Below are positions 8,959 to 17,811 of a DNA stretch of 64,000 nucleotides, one piece after another (the first letter of the stretch is position 1; every line of letters starts with the position of its first letter). The stretch spans positions 848,250 to 912,249 of the forward strand of contig NZ_LN875035.1 in assembly GCF_001282685.1 (NCBI RefSeq). Direction: 5' to 3'. A program made the translations under genes and the position numbers. The notes beneath the pieces were generated by a model. That model searched no databases and was not told where the DNA came from. It saw nothing but the letters and a program-made list of their open reading frames with translations. Origin of the DNA: Niameybacter massiliensis (lineage in GTDB: Bacteria; Bacillota; Clostridia; Lachnospirales; Cellulosilyticaceae).

Positions 8959-9621
8959 CTATTTTGTCGTAATATGTTGAAGTAATTGGAACGGTTCATG
9001 GATGACTGCATAAGCACCGCTTTGTAAAAGTTCCTCTTCTCCTCTAAATCCCCAGGCTACACCTATTCCACGTAACTTGGCATTTACTGCCGTTTGCATA
9101 TCTACGTCTGAGTCTCCTACATAGAGCACTTCCTCATTCTTCACATTATATGCAGCCATCAGCTCATTAATAACCGTTGGATCAGGTTTATGTGGTTTTC
9201 CATCTTGTTGTCCTTCCACTCTATCAATTAATCCCTGTTCAAAACAAGCTTCTACTACACGTAATGCTTGTGCATGAGGTTTATTCGTTGCCACAGCTAA
9301 CTTAATACCCTTATCTTTAAGGTTATGTAAAAGTTCTATAATGCCATCATAAGGTTTTGTATAATCCGTTAAATGGGTATCATAATACTGAATAAAGCTT
9401 TCTTTTAAACGCTGTATTTCTTTTTCACTTCTCACTTCTTCTGGAAGTACACGTTCCATAAGTTTATAGACACCATTTCCTACAAAATATCTATAATTTT
9501 CTAAAGGATGCTCTATGTATCCATATTGCTTAAGGGCATAATTAGTACTTACACCTAAGTCTTCTAATGTATTGACAAGTGTTCCATCTAAATCAAAAAT
9601 GACTAATTTAACTGTCTTCAT
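8959..9621 (-). CDS. HAD-family phosphatase (phosphoglycolate phosphatase-like)
   Basis: A 220-residue haloacid dehalogenase hydrolase with all four motifs: DLDGTLVNT (nucleophile Asp near residue 10), the motif II serine/threonine region VATNKP, the lysine in KPHKPDPT, and GDSDVDMQTA near the C-terminus. The alpha-helical cap after motif I puts it in the Gph/PGMB-like subfamily; the true substrate cannot be read from sequence. The ATG at 9621 follows AAGGAGGAG. It lies upstream of the pyr promoter in the same direction, and a substrate link to pyrimidine metabolism is not shown. Confidence 0.88.
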   Translation of the reverse strand: MKTVKLVIFDLDGTLVNTLEDLGVSTNYALKQYGYIEHPLENYRYFVGNGVYKLMERVLPEEVRSEKEIQRLKESFIQYYDTHLTDYTKPYDGIIELLHNLKDKGIKLAVATNKPHAQALRVVEACFEQGLIDRVEGQQDGKPHKPDPTVINELMAAYNVKNEEVLYVGDSDVDMQTAVNAKLRGIGVAWGFRGEEELLQSGAYAVIHEPFQLLQHITTK

Positions 9622-9831
9622 CTTTCTCCTCCTTAAATGTCTTCACCTTTTCTATTATACCACCTTTACTTCTTTCCTTATAATAAGTTTTTAGCCCTCT
9701 TGTAATAGTTTGACTTTTTACAAATTTAAGTAAATATTTTATAAAAATGTGTAAATATTCTGCAAGTATTTTTAGTAGATATGCATTAAAATAAATTTAT
9801 TATAAAGTATTTTTTTAGCTTTATATACAAT

Positions 9832-9837
9832 TATAAT
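9832..9837 (+). promoter_or_regulatory. Candidate -10 box for the sugar ABC operon
   Basis: A perfect TATAAT stands 28 bases before the binding-protein gene, in a very A+T-rich divergent intergenic region (9622-9865). I find no convincing -35 box at 16-18 bases upstream, which could mean activator dependence. No other feature is clear in this gap. Confidence 0.4.
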
Positions 9838-9865
9838 ATTAAACTTTATATCGGGGGGATTTTTG

Positions 9866-11194
9866 ATGAAAAAGAAATGGATTAGTTCATTAATGTGTAT
9901 GTCTCTTGCTGCTTCACTATTTACTGGCTGTGCACCTACATCAACATCAAACACTACTGACACACCTGCTCCATCTGATACAAGTACAACAACAAAAGAA
10001 GAGCCTAAAAAAGAAGAATCTACTGATGGTGGTAAAAAAATCGTTTATTGGTCTATGTGGGAAGCTACTGAAGCTCAAGGCCAATCTATCCAAGCAGCTA
10101 TTGACCAATATCAAAAAGACACAGGCAATACCGTAGAAGTTCAATTCAAAGGACGTACAGGTATTCGTGAAGGCCTTCAAGCCGCTTTAGATGCCGGTAC
10201 AACGATTGACTTATTCGATGAAGATATCGATCGTGTAAACTCTACTTGGGGTAAATATTTATTAGACTTAGAATCTTATGCAGCTGCATCTGACTATGAT
10301 GCTACTGCCGTTTCTGGTTTAATGTCAGCTTGCCGTGAGGTAGGCGGTGGTACATTAAAATCTATCCCTTATCAACCTAACGTATTTGCATTCTTCTATA
10401 ATAAAGATTTATTTGACCAAGCTGGTATCACAGATGTACCTAAAACTTGGGATGAATTTTTAGCAACTTGCGAAAAACTTAAAGTTGCTGGTATTACACC
10501 TATTACTTGTGATGATGCTTACATTACTTGTATGATTGGTTACCATTTAGCACGTACTGTTGGTGAAGAACGTGTTACTCAAATTGTTAATGAAGGCCTT
10601 TGGGCTGAAGAGCCAGCTGTTCTTGAAGCTGCTAAAGCTTATGAAGCACTCGCTTCTAAAGGCTATTTCTCAGAATATGTAGCTTCTAACGTATGGCCAG
10701 CTGGTCAAAATACAGAACTTGCTTTAGGTGAAGCTGCTATGTACTTAAACGGTTCTTGGTTACCAAATGAAGTTCTTGGTACTACAGGACCAGACTTTAG
10801 ATGGGGATGCTTTAGCTATCCTGCTGTTCCAAATGGTGTAACAGGTGTAGAAGCTGCTAACTTTGGTGCACAAGTATTTGCTGTAAATAAAGATTCTAAA
10901 GTACCACAAGAAGCCTTTGACCTTATTACTTATATCACTAAAGGCCAATTTGACGCTGAGCTTTCTGCCAATTCAACAGGTATCCCTGCTGATACTACAA
11001 ATACCAAATGGCCAGACTTACTTGCTGATGTAAAGCCTGTTCTTGATAGCTTAACAACACGTTATACATGGGCTGCTGGTGTAGAAGCTAATAACAATAT
11101 GACGCCTATCATTAAAGAAAACTTCTTAAAATTATGTGGTGGTCAAATTACAGCAGAGCAATTTGTAGATAATATGGAAAAAGCAAGTAAATAA
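9866..11194 (+). CDS. Sugar ABC transporter, substrate-binding lipoprotein
   Basis: A 442-residue extracellular solute-binding protein, family 1 type. It starts with a lipoprotein signal peptide (MKKKW, hydrophobic core, lipobox FTGC with Cys at about 22), then a Thr/Ser/Pro-rich linker and the mature fold beginning KIVYWSMWEATEAQG. The ATG at 9866 follows GGGGGGAT; a TTG codon directly before it in frame is less likely. Two permease genes follow, so this is the receptor of a carbohydrate importer (CUT1-like). The ATPase is not encoded here, as is common where a shared MsmK-type ATPase serves several importers. The sugar is unknown. Confidence 0.93.
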   Translation: MKKKWISSLMCMSLAASLFTGCAPTSTSNTTDTPAPSDTSTTTKEEPKKEESTDGGKKIVYWSMWEATEAQGQSIQAAIDQYQKDTGNTVEVQFKGRTGIREGLQAALDAGTTIDLFDEDIDRVNSTWGKYLLDLESYAAASDYDATAVSGLMSACREVGGGTLKSIPYQPNVFAFFYNKDLFDQAGITDVPKTWDEFLATCEKLKVAGITPITCDDAYITCMIGYHLARTVGEERVTQIVNEGLWAEEPAVLEAAKAYEALASKGYFSEYVASNVWPAGQNTELALGEAAMYLNGSWLPNEVLGTTGPDFRWGCFSYPAVPNGVTGVEAANFGAQVFAVNKDSKVPQEAFDLITYITKGQFDAELSANSTGIPADTTNTKWPDLLADVKPVLDSLTTRYTWAAGVEANNNMTPIIKENFLKLCGGQITAEQFVDNMEKASK

Positions 11195-11202
11195 TTTCTT
11201 AC

Positions 11203-11237
11203 AAGGGGTGAGGTATGACCAAGATACCTCACCCCTT
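11203..11237 (+). promoter_or_regulatory. Stem-loop between binding protein and permease genes
   Basis: A perfect 14-bp stem, AAGGGGTGAGGTAT with its complement, and a 7-base loop (GACCAAG) follow the binding-protein stop by 8 bases. There is no T-run behind it, so it is not a standard terminator. Stem-loops at this spot in sugar importers typically protect the upstream message, giving more binding protein than permease; that role is inferred. Confidence 0.7.
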
Positions 11238-11266
11238 ATGCATTTTATCGTATAGGGGGATTTTAT

Positions 11267-12172
11267 GTGAAAAAAAATAAACCGATGATCATTGCCTTTT
11301 TAGCACCTGTTGTAATTCTATTTGTACTCATTTACTTATACCCAATCTGTAGGACCATCCTTATGAGCTTTTTCAAAATCGAGGGTGTTACGGATGCCAT
11401 GAGTGAATGGCACTTTGTAGGCGCAAGTAATTATATTGAACTTCTAAATACCGGACTTTTTAGAACTTCTATGTGGAACCTATTCCGTATCTGGCTTTTT
11501 GGTGGCATTATCGTTATGTCTATTGCCTTACTCTTTGCAGTTATTCTTACAAGCGGTATTCGCTTTAAAAGCTTCTTCCGTGCTGTTATTTACCTTCCTA
11601 ATGTTGTAAGTGCTGTTGCTCTTGCTACTATGTGGCTCCAATATGTCTATAGCCCTAAATTTGGTTTATTAAAATCAGTCTTTACTTCACTAGGACTTGA
11701 TAGTTTAGCTGCTATCCAATGGACTTCTAGCGAATATAAATTTGTAGCCCTTCTTATTGCCTATTGTTTTGGTATGGTAGGCTATCATATGCTTATTTTC
11801 ACCAGTGGTATTGAACGTATTGGGCAAGATTACTATGAGGCTGCAACTATTGATGGTGCAAATAAAGTGAATCAATTCTTCCATATCACTTTCCCTTTAC
11901 TTCGTGGTGTTATTAAAACCAATATTACCATGTGGTCCGTAACAAGTGTTGCTTTCTTTGTATGGTCTCAACTTTTCTCTACAGTTACAGCCGATACCCA
12001 AACGATCACCCCAATGGTTTATATGTACATGCAAGTATTTGGTGCAGGTAATACAGTTACAGAACGTAACGCTGGTCTTGGCGCAACAGTTGGTGTTGTC
12101 CTTTGCGTATGTGTTGTTGCGATCTTCCTGATTACCAACAAATTAATTAAAAAAGATGATTTTGAATTCTAA
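11267..12172 (+). CDS. Sugar ABC transporter permease (MalF/UgpA-like)
   Basis: A 301-residue inner-membrane permease with six hydrophobic segments; the first begins right after MKKNKP. It contains the EAA-type cytoplasmic loop for ATPase contact (EAATIDGANKVNQFFHITFPLL, about residues 190-211). It starts at a GTG codon (11267), 7 bases after GGGGGA. It forms the membrane channel with the next gene's product. The product's length and topology are normal for MalF-type subunits without the long periplasmic loop. Confidence 0.93.
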   Translation: MKKNKPMIIAFLAPVVILFVLIYLYPICRTILMSFFKIEGVTDAMSEWHFVGASNYIELLNTGLFRTSMWNLFRIWLFGGIIVMSIALLFAVILTSGIRFKSFFRAVIYLPNVVSAVALATMWLQYVYSPKFGLLKSVFTSLGLDSLAAIQWTSSEYKFVALLIAYCFGMVGYHMLIFTSGIERIGQDYYEAATIDGANKVNQFFHITFPLLRGVIKTNITMWSVTSVAFFVWSQLFSTVTADTQTITPMVYMYMQVFGAGNTVTERNAGLGATVGVVLCVCVVAIFLITNKLIKKDDFEF

Positions 12173-12185
12173 AGGGGGAGATTCT

Positions 12186-13067
12186 ATGGCTACTGCTAAA
12201 CAATACAAAGACAAAGTAAATTGGAAAAAAGAATTAAGACTTGCACCAGGTTACCTGATTTTAACCATATGGGTTATCTTTACCTTCGTTCTTCTAGGTT
12301 GGGTTCTCGCTGCTAGCTTTTCTACAACAAAAGATATTTTCGCCGGCAAGGCACTTGAGTTTCCTACTGGACTTCACTTTGAAAACTATATAAAAGCTTG
12401 GACCACTTCTAACGTTTCTGTATTCTTCTTGAACTCACTTCAATATGCCCTTATTTCTTGTACCGCACTAGTTATTATCTGTGCACCTGCAGCTTATGTT
12501 CTTTCTAGATTTGATTTTATTGCCAATAAGTTTATCCAAACCAGTTTAGTATCTGCAATGGGCGTACCTGCTATTATGATTATCCTTCCACTCTTTACAC
12601 TTATTGCTAGAATGGATATCCTTAATAATCCCCTTGCCAATCGAGCCGTTCTCATTTTCTTATATATAGGTATTAACGTCCCTTATACAACCATTTTCTT
12701 ACTCACCTTCTTTAGTAATATTTCACATTCCTTTGAAGAAGCAGCTGCTATTGATGGATGCTCACCTATGAAAACCTTCTGGAAGATCATGCTTCCAATG
12801 GCTCAACCAGGTATTATTACTGTAACAATCTTCAACTTTATTAATATTTGGAATGAATACTTTATTTCTCTTATCTTCGCAAATTCAGATTCACTTAGAC
12901 CTGTTGCTGTAGGTCTCTACTCAATGATTAGCTCTATGAAATATACAGGTGACTGGGCAGGTATGTTTGCTGCCGTTATTATCGTATTCTTACCAACTTT
13001 CATCCTTTATATCTTCCTCTCCGAGAAGATTATTGCTGGTGTAACCGGCGGCGGTGTCAAAGGATGA
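12186..13067 (+). CDS. Sugar ABC transporter permease (MalG-like)
   Basis: A 293-residue second permease of the importer, with an N-terminal cytoplasmic tail, six membrane segments and the EAA loop EEAAAIDGCSPMKTFWKIMLPM followed by an IWNEYF segment typical of MalG-type subunits. The ATG at 12186 follows GGGGGAG; the 10-codon in-frame extension upstream overlaps the previous gene and is unlikely. An intrinsic terminator follows at once, closing the three-gene operon. Confidence 0.93.
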   Translation: MATAKQYKDKVNWKKELRLAPGYLILTIWVIFTFVLLGWVLAASFSTTKDIFAGKALEFPTGLHFENYIKAWTTSNVSVFFLNSLQYALISCTALVIICAPAAYVLSRFDFIANKFIQTSLVSAMGVPAIMIILPLFTLIARMDILNNPLANRAVLIFLYIGINVPYTTIFLLTFFSNISHSFEEAAAIDGCSPMKTFWKIMLPMAQPGIITVTIFNFINIWNEYFISLIFANSDSLRPVAVGLYSMISSMKYTGDWAGMFAAVIIVFLPTFILYIFLSEKIIAGVTGGGVKG

Positions 13068-13073
13068 TTTAAA

Positions 13074-13112
13074 AAGAAGCTGTTGCATTTTTATGCAGCA
13101 GCTTCTTTTTTG
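13074..13112. terminator. Terminator of the sugar ABC operon
   Basis: A 14-bp stem (13074-13087 with 13094-13107, one G-U pair) with a TTTTTA loop is followed by a T-run on the plus strand. It lies between convergent genes, and the 5' A-run lets it serve gpsA on the minus strand as well. Its core AGCTGTTGCA recurs in the hairpin at 29466. Confidence 0.88.
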
Positions 13113-13113
13113 T

Positions 13114-14076
13114 TTAAAATTCGAATTTAACTGGTCTTAAGAATAAGTCCACCAATACTTTAGACGTTTCTTTGTGTTCAAACAAAATAGCATAAAGTGC
13201 ACTACAAATAGGCAGTTCTACGTCATAAACTTCTGATAAATGATGTAGGGCTTCAATAGTTGCTACCCCTTCTGCCAGCTTTGTAAAGGGAATACCTTTT
13301 ACATAGTCTTCTCCAAATCGGCGGTTATTACTATGTGGCGAGAACAGTGTCGCTTCATAATCACCTAAGTGGCTTAATCCATAAATGGTTAAGTCATTAC
13401 CTCCCATAGCACGGATAATACGTGAAAGTTCTCTTGTACCTCTTGCCATGAGAGCACCTTTTAAGCTGCTATAGCCTGCACCATCTAACATTCCTGCTGC
13501 AATTCCCATAACATTCTTTGTAGCTGCTCCAATCTCGTTTCCTATTAAATCTTGTCCATAATAGAAACGAATAAGCTCACTATTAAATGCTTCAACTGTT
13601 TTCTTTGTTACTTCTATTTCATCACTACCTATGACCATACAGTTTGGAATTCCTTTTGTAAAGTCTTGTACATGGCCTGGTCCTAACCATACACCAACAT
13701 GACATCCTGCGCCCATCTCTTCTTTAAACACCTGAGTCAATCGCTTACCTGTTCCTGCTTCTAATCCTTTCATACAGAGTAAAAAGATTTTTTCATCTAT
13801 ATGAGGCAAGGCGGATACTGTTTGTAAAAATGATCTAAGTTGCTGCGCACTGATAGAGATTATAATAATCTCAGCGCTTTCTACCGCTTCTTCTAGAGAA
13901 TCTGTAAACTTAATAGTTTCTGGCAATTCTAAGTACTCATTTTTACGTTCTAATCTTAGAGATTCTAAGTTTTTAGAGCCTGGTCTTCCCCATAGCATCA
14001 CATCATGTCCTACACGATTGGTATACCATGCTAAAAAGCTTCCCCATCTTCCACATCCTAATACTGAAACATTCAT
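13114..14076 (-). CDS. gpsA: Glycerol-3-phosphate dehydrogenase [NAD(P)+]
   Basis: Makes sn-glycerol 3-phosphate from dihydroxyacetone phosphate for membrane lipid synthesis. The 320-residue protein has the Rossmann GCGRWGS loop at residues 8-14, the substrate-binding segment ATKNVMGIAAG near 190 and the C-terminal EGVATIEA helix of the family. It is cytosolic. The ATG at 14076 follows GGGAGG. It lies downstream of the cobalamin operon, separated by a weak hairpin. Some divergence from the textbook GpsA sequence is evident, but no key motif is missing. Confidence 0.88.
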   Translation of the reverse strand: MNVSVLGCGRWGSFLAWYTNRVGHDVMLWGRPGSKNLESLRLERKNEYLELPETIKFTDSLEEAVESAEIIIISISAQQLRSFLQTVSALPHIDEKIFLLCMKGLEAGTGKRLTQVFKEEMGAGCHVGVWLGPGHVQDFTKGIPNCMVIGSDEIEVTKKTVEAFNSELIRFYYGQDLIGNEIGAATKNVMGIAAGMLDGAGYSSLKGALMARGTRELSRIIRAMGGNDLTIYGLSHLGDYEATLFSPHSNNRRFGEDYVKGIPFTKLAEGVATIEALHHLSEVYDVELPICSALYAILFEHKETSKVLVDLFLRPVKFEF

Positions 14077-14104
14077 CTTATTTGCCTCCCATCTATTTGA
14101 AAAG

Positions 14105-14132
14105 ACCTCAGCCTTAATGATAAAACTGAGGT
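14105..14132 (-). terminator. Weak hairpin at the end of the cobalamin operon
   Basis: ACCTCAG and CTGAGGT form a 7-bp stem with a 14-base loop, followed on the minus strand by CTTTTC. It sits between the Gate-domain gene and gpsA. The short stem and broken U-tract make it a weak terminator at best, so read-through into gpsA is possible. Confidence 0.4.
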
Positions 14133-14149
14133 TGTCATCTATGTAGTAT

Positions 14150-15340
14150 TTATAATATGATTAATACTAATTTAAAAATCCAGTTAGCTGCAATCCCTGC
14201 ACACAGACCACCTATTGTATGAGAAAAAATGGCTTTGCCTGTAAGGCTACGACACTTTAAGCTATCCATCATAGCTGTATGTGTACTTAAGTAACCACTC
14301 CAACACATACACATTGCCGTAAATACAGCAATATCATTGGCATGTGCAAGCCCTTCGCTTACTAAGTTTGGCACAAGTCCAATGGCTGCACCCGCTGCAC
14401 CTAATGAAGTAATTGGAACAGCAATGGCCTGTGGTGAAGAAAAACCAAATAGAGGTTGTAAAATAAAGTTTAATTTTTCTCCTAGTATAGGAAGTAGACC
14501 AATCCCCTCATAAGCTGCACCTGTATAAGTTCCATCTAATGATGGTCCATTAGTAAGAACAAGGACAAAAGTACAGATAATAAGTACGCCTGGAATAATA
14601 GCCATACCCATCCCTACTCCTGAATGTCCACCTTCTAAAAGTGCATTCATAAAACGTTCACCTAAGCTTCCTGTTCTCACTTCACGGTAATTAATAAGAT
14701 CTATACTTTCATCAATTACTTCTTCACACCAACTCTCGGTACCATAATGCTTTTTGGTATAGTACATCATAAGTTTTGTACTTATAATACTTCCTATAAT
14801 TGCACCTATATTCCCAATCACAACAGCTATGCCTAAATGCTCACCAACACCTTTAACACCGATCATAAATACAGTAATCATAAGTCCCATCCCAAAGGCT
14901 GTTCCTAAATTCGTAAGAGCTGGTAGCTGATACTTTTTAAAATATTGTCTAAAACGTTTGTCATCACATAATGTGAGTATTGCTGGATTATCCGAAAAAT
15001 AAGTGGTTAATACACTCATAATACTTGCACCTGGCAAATCATATAGTGGTTTCATAAGCCTTGAAAGTAACTTATTAATAATTGCCAACCCACCAAATTC
15101 AGTTAAAACACCTGAGAACGCACCTGCTATAACTGCAATCGCCATAATATAAAATACTGTTCCCATTAAAAGGTCATAAGATGTATTGAGGAGTGTATTG
15201 AACATATTTGCTACACCCATTTTTTGACCTAGTAAAAAGAGGCCTCCAAAAGTGATTACTAAACATAATACACCTTCAATACCTACAGCCTTTTTTAATT
15301 TGTAATGCACTTCTTGATTGTGCTCATCTTGTCTATTCAT
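14150..15340 (-). CDS. Nucleoside-recognition (Gate) domain membrane protein
   Basis: A 396-residue polytopic inner-membrane protein with roughly ten hydrophobic segments, resembling the CD0519/CD1768-type family with two Gate (nucleoside recognition) domains. It is 23 bases downstream of cobT with a GGGAG ribosome site, so it belongs to the cobalamin operon. Family members have no firmly assigned substrate. Because the operon makes alpha-ribazole, a nucleoside, transport of alpha-ribazole or of the base dimethylbenzimidazole is a reasonable idea, but only an inference from position. Confidence 0.75.
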   Translation of the reverse strand: MNRQDEHNQEVHYKLKKAVGIEGVLCLVITFGGLFLLGQKMGVANMFNTLLNTSYDLLMGTVFYIMAIAVIAGAFSGVLTEFGGLAIINKLLSRLMKPLYDLPGASIMSVLTTYFSDNPAILTLCDDKRFRQYFKKYQLPALTNLGTAFGMGLMITVFMIGVKGVGEHLGIAVVIGNIGAIIGSIISTKLMMYYTKKHYGTESWCEEVIDESIDLINYREVRTGSLGERFMNALLEGGHSGVGMGMAIIPGVLIICTFVLVLTNGPSLDGTYTGAAYEGIGLLPILGEKLNFILQPLFGFSSPQAIAVPITSLGAAGAAIGLVPNLVSEGLAHANDIAVFTAMCMCWSGYLSTHTAMMDSLKCRSLTGKAIFSHTIGGLCAGIAANWIFKLVLIIL

Positions 15341-15363
15341 GCTGTCTCCCTCTAGCTATTACT

Positions 15364-16440
15364 TTATTTCCATATATGCATGTAATTACTTTTATCTACA
15401 CCTGCATCTTCAAAAGTACCCATACCTAATAATGTATATTTAGCCATTTCTATAAGATTAAATAAAATTGGACATCCGCTTCCTTCTCCTAGACGCATCT
15501 CTAAGTTTAAATGTGGCTCAAGTCCAATCTCCATTAATAATTTCTGCATACCCACTTCTTTTGAGAGGTGAGATGCTACCATGTAATCTTTAACTGTTGG
15601 ACATAGCTTATAAGCAACTAATGCTGCCGCTGCTGCAATAAAACCATCAATAACTACTACTTTCTTTCCATGAGCTGCTGCTAGATAGACTCCAACAAGG
15701 CCTGCTAGATCATATCCACCTACTTTGGCTAAAACATCAATAGGATCATTAGGATCTGGTTGATTCACTTGAAATGCCATTTTAATTGCATTGATTTTAC
15801 TATTAAATACTTGATCCTTAGCCCCTGAACCTTTACCTGTCACTTCTTCTACATCTAACTTTAAAAGAGCGGCTGTAATAGCTGCAGATGTTGTTGTATT
15901 ACCAATACCCATTTCACCTGTTCCAAAAATCTCATAGCCATTCTCTATTAATTTATTTGTCTCTTCAATACCTACTTCAATCGCTTCCATCGCTTGTTCA
16001 TAAGTCATTGCAGACTGAATACTCATATCTTGAGTTCCATAAGCTATTTTACGATTATGAATCAAAGGATGCTTAAAGTCTGCTTTAACACCTATATCAA
16101 CGATATGTATATCTGAACCTGCAAACTGGCTAAGCTTATTCACACCTGTTATACCTCTTGTAAAGTTATAGGTTACAGTGGCTGTCACTTCTTGGGGACA
16201 ACTACTTACGCCTTGGTCGCATACACCGTTATCACTGCACATAATCACTGTTGCACACGGTTTTGTTTTTATATCCATTGTGCCCTGCACACCTGCTAAC
16301 TGAATCATTAACTGCTCTAATTTCCCTAAAGAGCCTACAGGTTTAGTCAGCCCATCCAGATAAGTTTCCATTTGTTTTGCCACTTCAAGGTTTAAAGGTT
16401 CAATATCTGCTATAAATTGTTTAAGTTCCTCTTGTCTCAT
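15364..16440 (-). CDS. cobT: Nicotinate-nucleotide-dimethylbenzimidazole phosphoribosyltransferase
   Basis: Activates the lower-ligand base of cobalamin to alpha-ribazole phosphate using nicotinate mononucleotide. The 358-residue length is standard. Visible motifs are LDGLTKPVGSLG near the N-terminus, the GEMGIGNTTTSAAI loop near residue 175 and the glycine-rich RLGEGSGC segment near the C-terminus that carries the catalytic Glu. The ATG overlaps the cobS stop (ATGA). No bluB is present here, so the base must be made by other genes or salvaged. Confidence 0.96.
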   Translation of the reverse strand: MRQEELKQFIADIEPLNLEVAKQMETYLDGLTKPVGSLGKLEQLMIQLAGVQGTMDIKTKPCATVIMCSDNGVCDQGVSSCPQEVTATVTYNFTRGITGVNKLSQFAGSDIHIVDIGVKADFKHPLIHNRKIAYGTQDMSIQSAMTYEQAMEAIEVGIEETNKLIENGYEIFGTGEMGIGNTTTSAAITAALLKLDVEEVTGKGSGAKDQVFNSKINAIKMAFQVNQPDPNDPIDVLAKVGGYDLAGLVGVYLAAAHGKKVVVIDGFIAAAAALVAYKLCPTVKDYMVASHLSKEVGMQKLLMEIGLEPHLNLEMRLGEGSGCPILFNLIEMAKYTLLGMGTFEDAGVDKSNYMHIWK

Positions 16441-17189
16441 CCAATCATCCCCTTACTTATAATCATTAAATAGGTTAATATAACCCATTCCGCTAGTTGA
16501 TGTGTTGCACCTAAACAGTCTCCATTCAAACCATTTAACTTCTTACTAAATTTATGATTTAAAATAAACACTGTTACACCAACGATTAAAAGACCTAATA
16601 TCATTTCCATTCCTGATACAAGACTTATGCCTACACCACAAAAAACTAGAAGATTAAATCCCAGTCCTATTTTACTAATGTTTTGAATCCATAAAGAACC
16701 CATTCCCTTTGAGACATTACGTCCTATAGCGCAGATTAAACAAACTGCCATCTTCGCACTTACAGGTACCCAAATCATTAAATAGGGATGTTCTCTTAAA
16801 AGGTAAAACCCAATAAGATGGTACATAAAATCAATAAGGAGTGCTAATACACCAAACGTACCGACTCTACTATCTTTCATAATTTCTAGCGTTCTTGCTG
16901 TATCTCGATTGGCTCCAAATCCATCAAATACATCACTTACACCATCTAAATGAATACCACCTGTTATCCAAATACCACCTATTGTAGCTAAAAGTGCACC
17001 CAGTAAGGGATCTACTAAACTTCCTACTACAAATAGTATCCAAGTAAAAATACCCACAATGAGCCCTATAAAAGTAAAAAAGCACATGGCTCCTTTAAAA
17101 TCACTCGGTTCTGCTGGCATTGCTGCTTTGGTAATAGGAATACGTGTTAAAAATTGCATAGCTAGTACCCATTGTTTTAACTTCTTCAT
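16437..17189 (-). CDS. cobS: Adenosylcobinamide-GDP ribazoletransferase (cobalamin synthase)
   Basis: Membrane enzyme joining adenosylcobinamide-GDP and alpha-ribazole phosphate, the final assembly step. The product has several hydrophobic segments, the metal-binding HLDGVSDVFDGFG motif near residue 80 and a KDSRVGTFG segment. The end overlaps the cobT start by four bases. I prefer the ATG at 17189 (250 residues); an in-frame TTG at 17198 is also possible, and neither has a strong ribosome site, which leaves the exact start uncertain. Confidence 0.93.
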   Translation of the reverse strand: MKKLKQWVLAMQFLTRIPITKAAMPAEPSDFKGAMCFFTFIGLIVGIFTWILFVVGSLVDPLLGALLATIGGIWITGGIHLDGVSDVFDGFGANRDTARTLEIMKDSRVGTFGVLALLIDFMYHLIGFYLLREHPYLMIWVPVSAKMAVCLICAIGRNVSKGMGSLWIQNISKIGLGFNLLVFCGVGISLVSGMEMILGLLIVGVTVFILNHKFSKKLNGLNGDCLGATHQLAEWVILTYLMIISKGMIG

Positions 17190-17224
17190 CTGCTTCAACT
17201 CTTTCTTTTATATCCAAAAATGTA

Positions 17225-17800
17225 TTAATAACTATCTCTTGATAAATCTAAGTACCAAAAATCATGTTCATAGTTTGTTGTAACAACCATTCCTGTATGT
17301 ACCTTAAACTTCCAAAACATATCTAAGTTTTCACCAAACATATAACAAAGGGCCATACGAATCGTTCCTGCATGACATACAACAACTGCATCTTCACCAG
17401 CTTCTTCTAGCTCTTTAATAAAACTTACAACCCTTTCATATTGCATCATGGCACTTTCACCTTCTGGAATCACATAGTTTTTCCAGTCATCGTCCCATTC
17501 ATCCCGCTCAGCTAGATATCTTCTGCCAATCTGTCTATAAGTAAGTCCTTCAAAAATACCCATATTTCTTTCTAATAGCCTTGCATCTACTTTAAAATAG
17601 ACATTAGCAAAAAGCAACCCTGCTGTTTCAATAGCTCTAGCTGCGGGACTTGAATAGACATTGATACATTCATTAAAACTTGTTTGAATGGCTTTTACTT
17701 CTTTTACACCTTCTTGTGTAAGCCTTACATCTATTTTTCCATAATAACTATTCTTTTCATTTTCTTCTGTCTTACCATGACGAACCCAATATATTTTCAT
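17225..17800 (-). CDS. cobC: Histidine phosphatase, probable alpha-ribazole phosphatase
   Basis: A 191-residue phosphoglycerate-mutase-like phosphatase. It carries the RHGKTEEN catalytic motif near residue 8, a second conserved Arg/Glu segment (ERNMGIFEG) and the CHAGTIR motif with the second catalytic His. Its place between cobS and cobD supports dephosphorylation of alpha-ribazole phosphate, although the superfamily is broad. The ATG at 17800 follows AGGAG by 8 bases; an in-frame GTG at 17809 overlaps that site and is rejected. Confidence 0.85.
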   Translation of the reverse strand: MKIYWVRHGKTEENEKNSYYGKIDVRLTQEGVKEVKAIQTSFNECINVYSSPAARAIETAGLLFANVYFKVDARLLERNMGIFEGLTYRQIGRRYLAERDEWDDDWKNYVIPEGESAMMQYERVVSFIKELEEAGEDAVVVCHAGTIRMALCYMFGENLDMFWKFKVHTGMVVTTNYEHDFWYLDLSRDSY

Positions 17801-17811
17801 TTGTACCACTC

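Noticed and set aside
9709-9740. TTGACT as -35 of the sugar ABC operon
   Set aside because: The hexamer 17 bases downstream (AATATT) is a poor -10 and lies over 100 bases from the gene.
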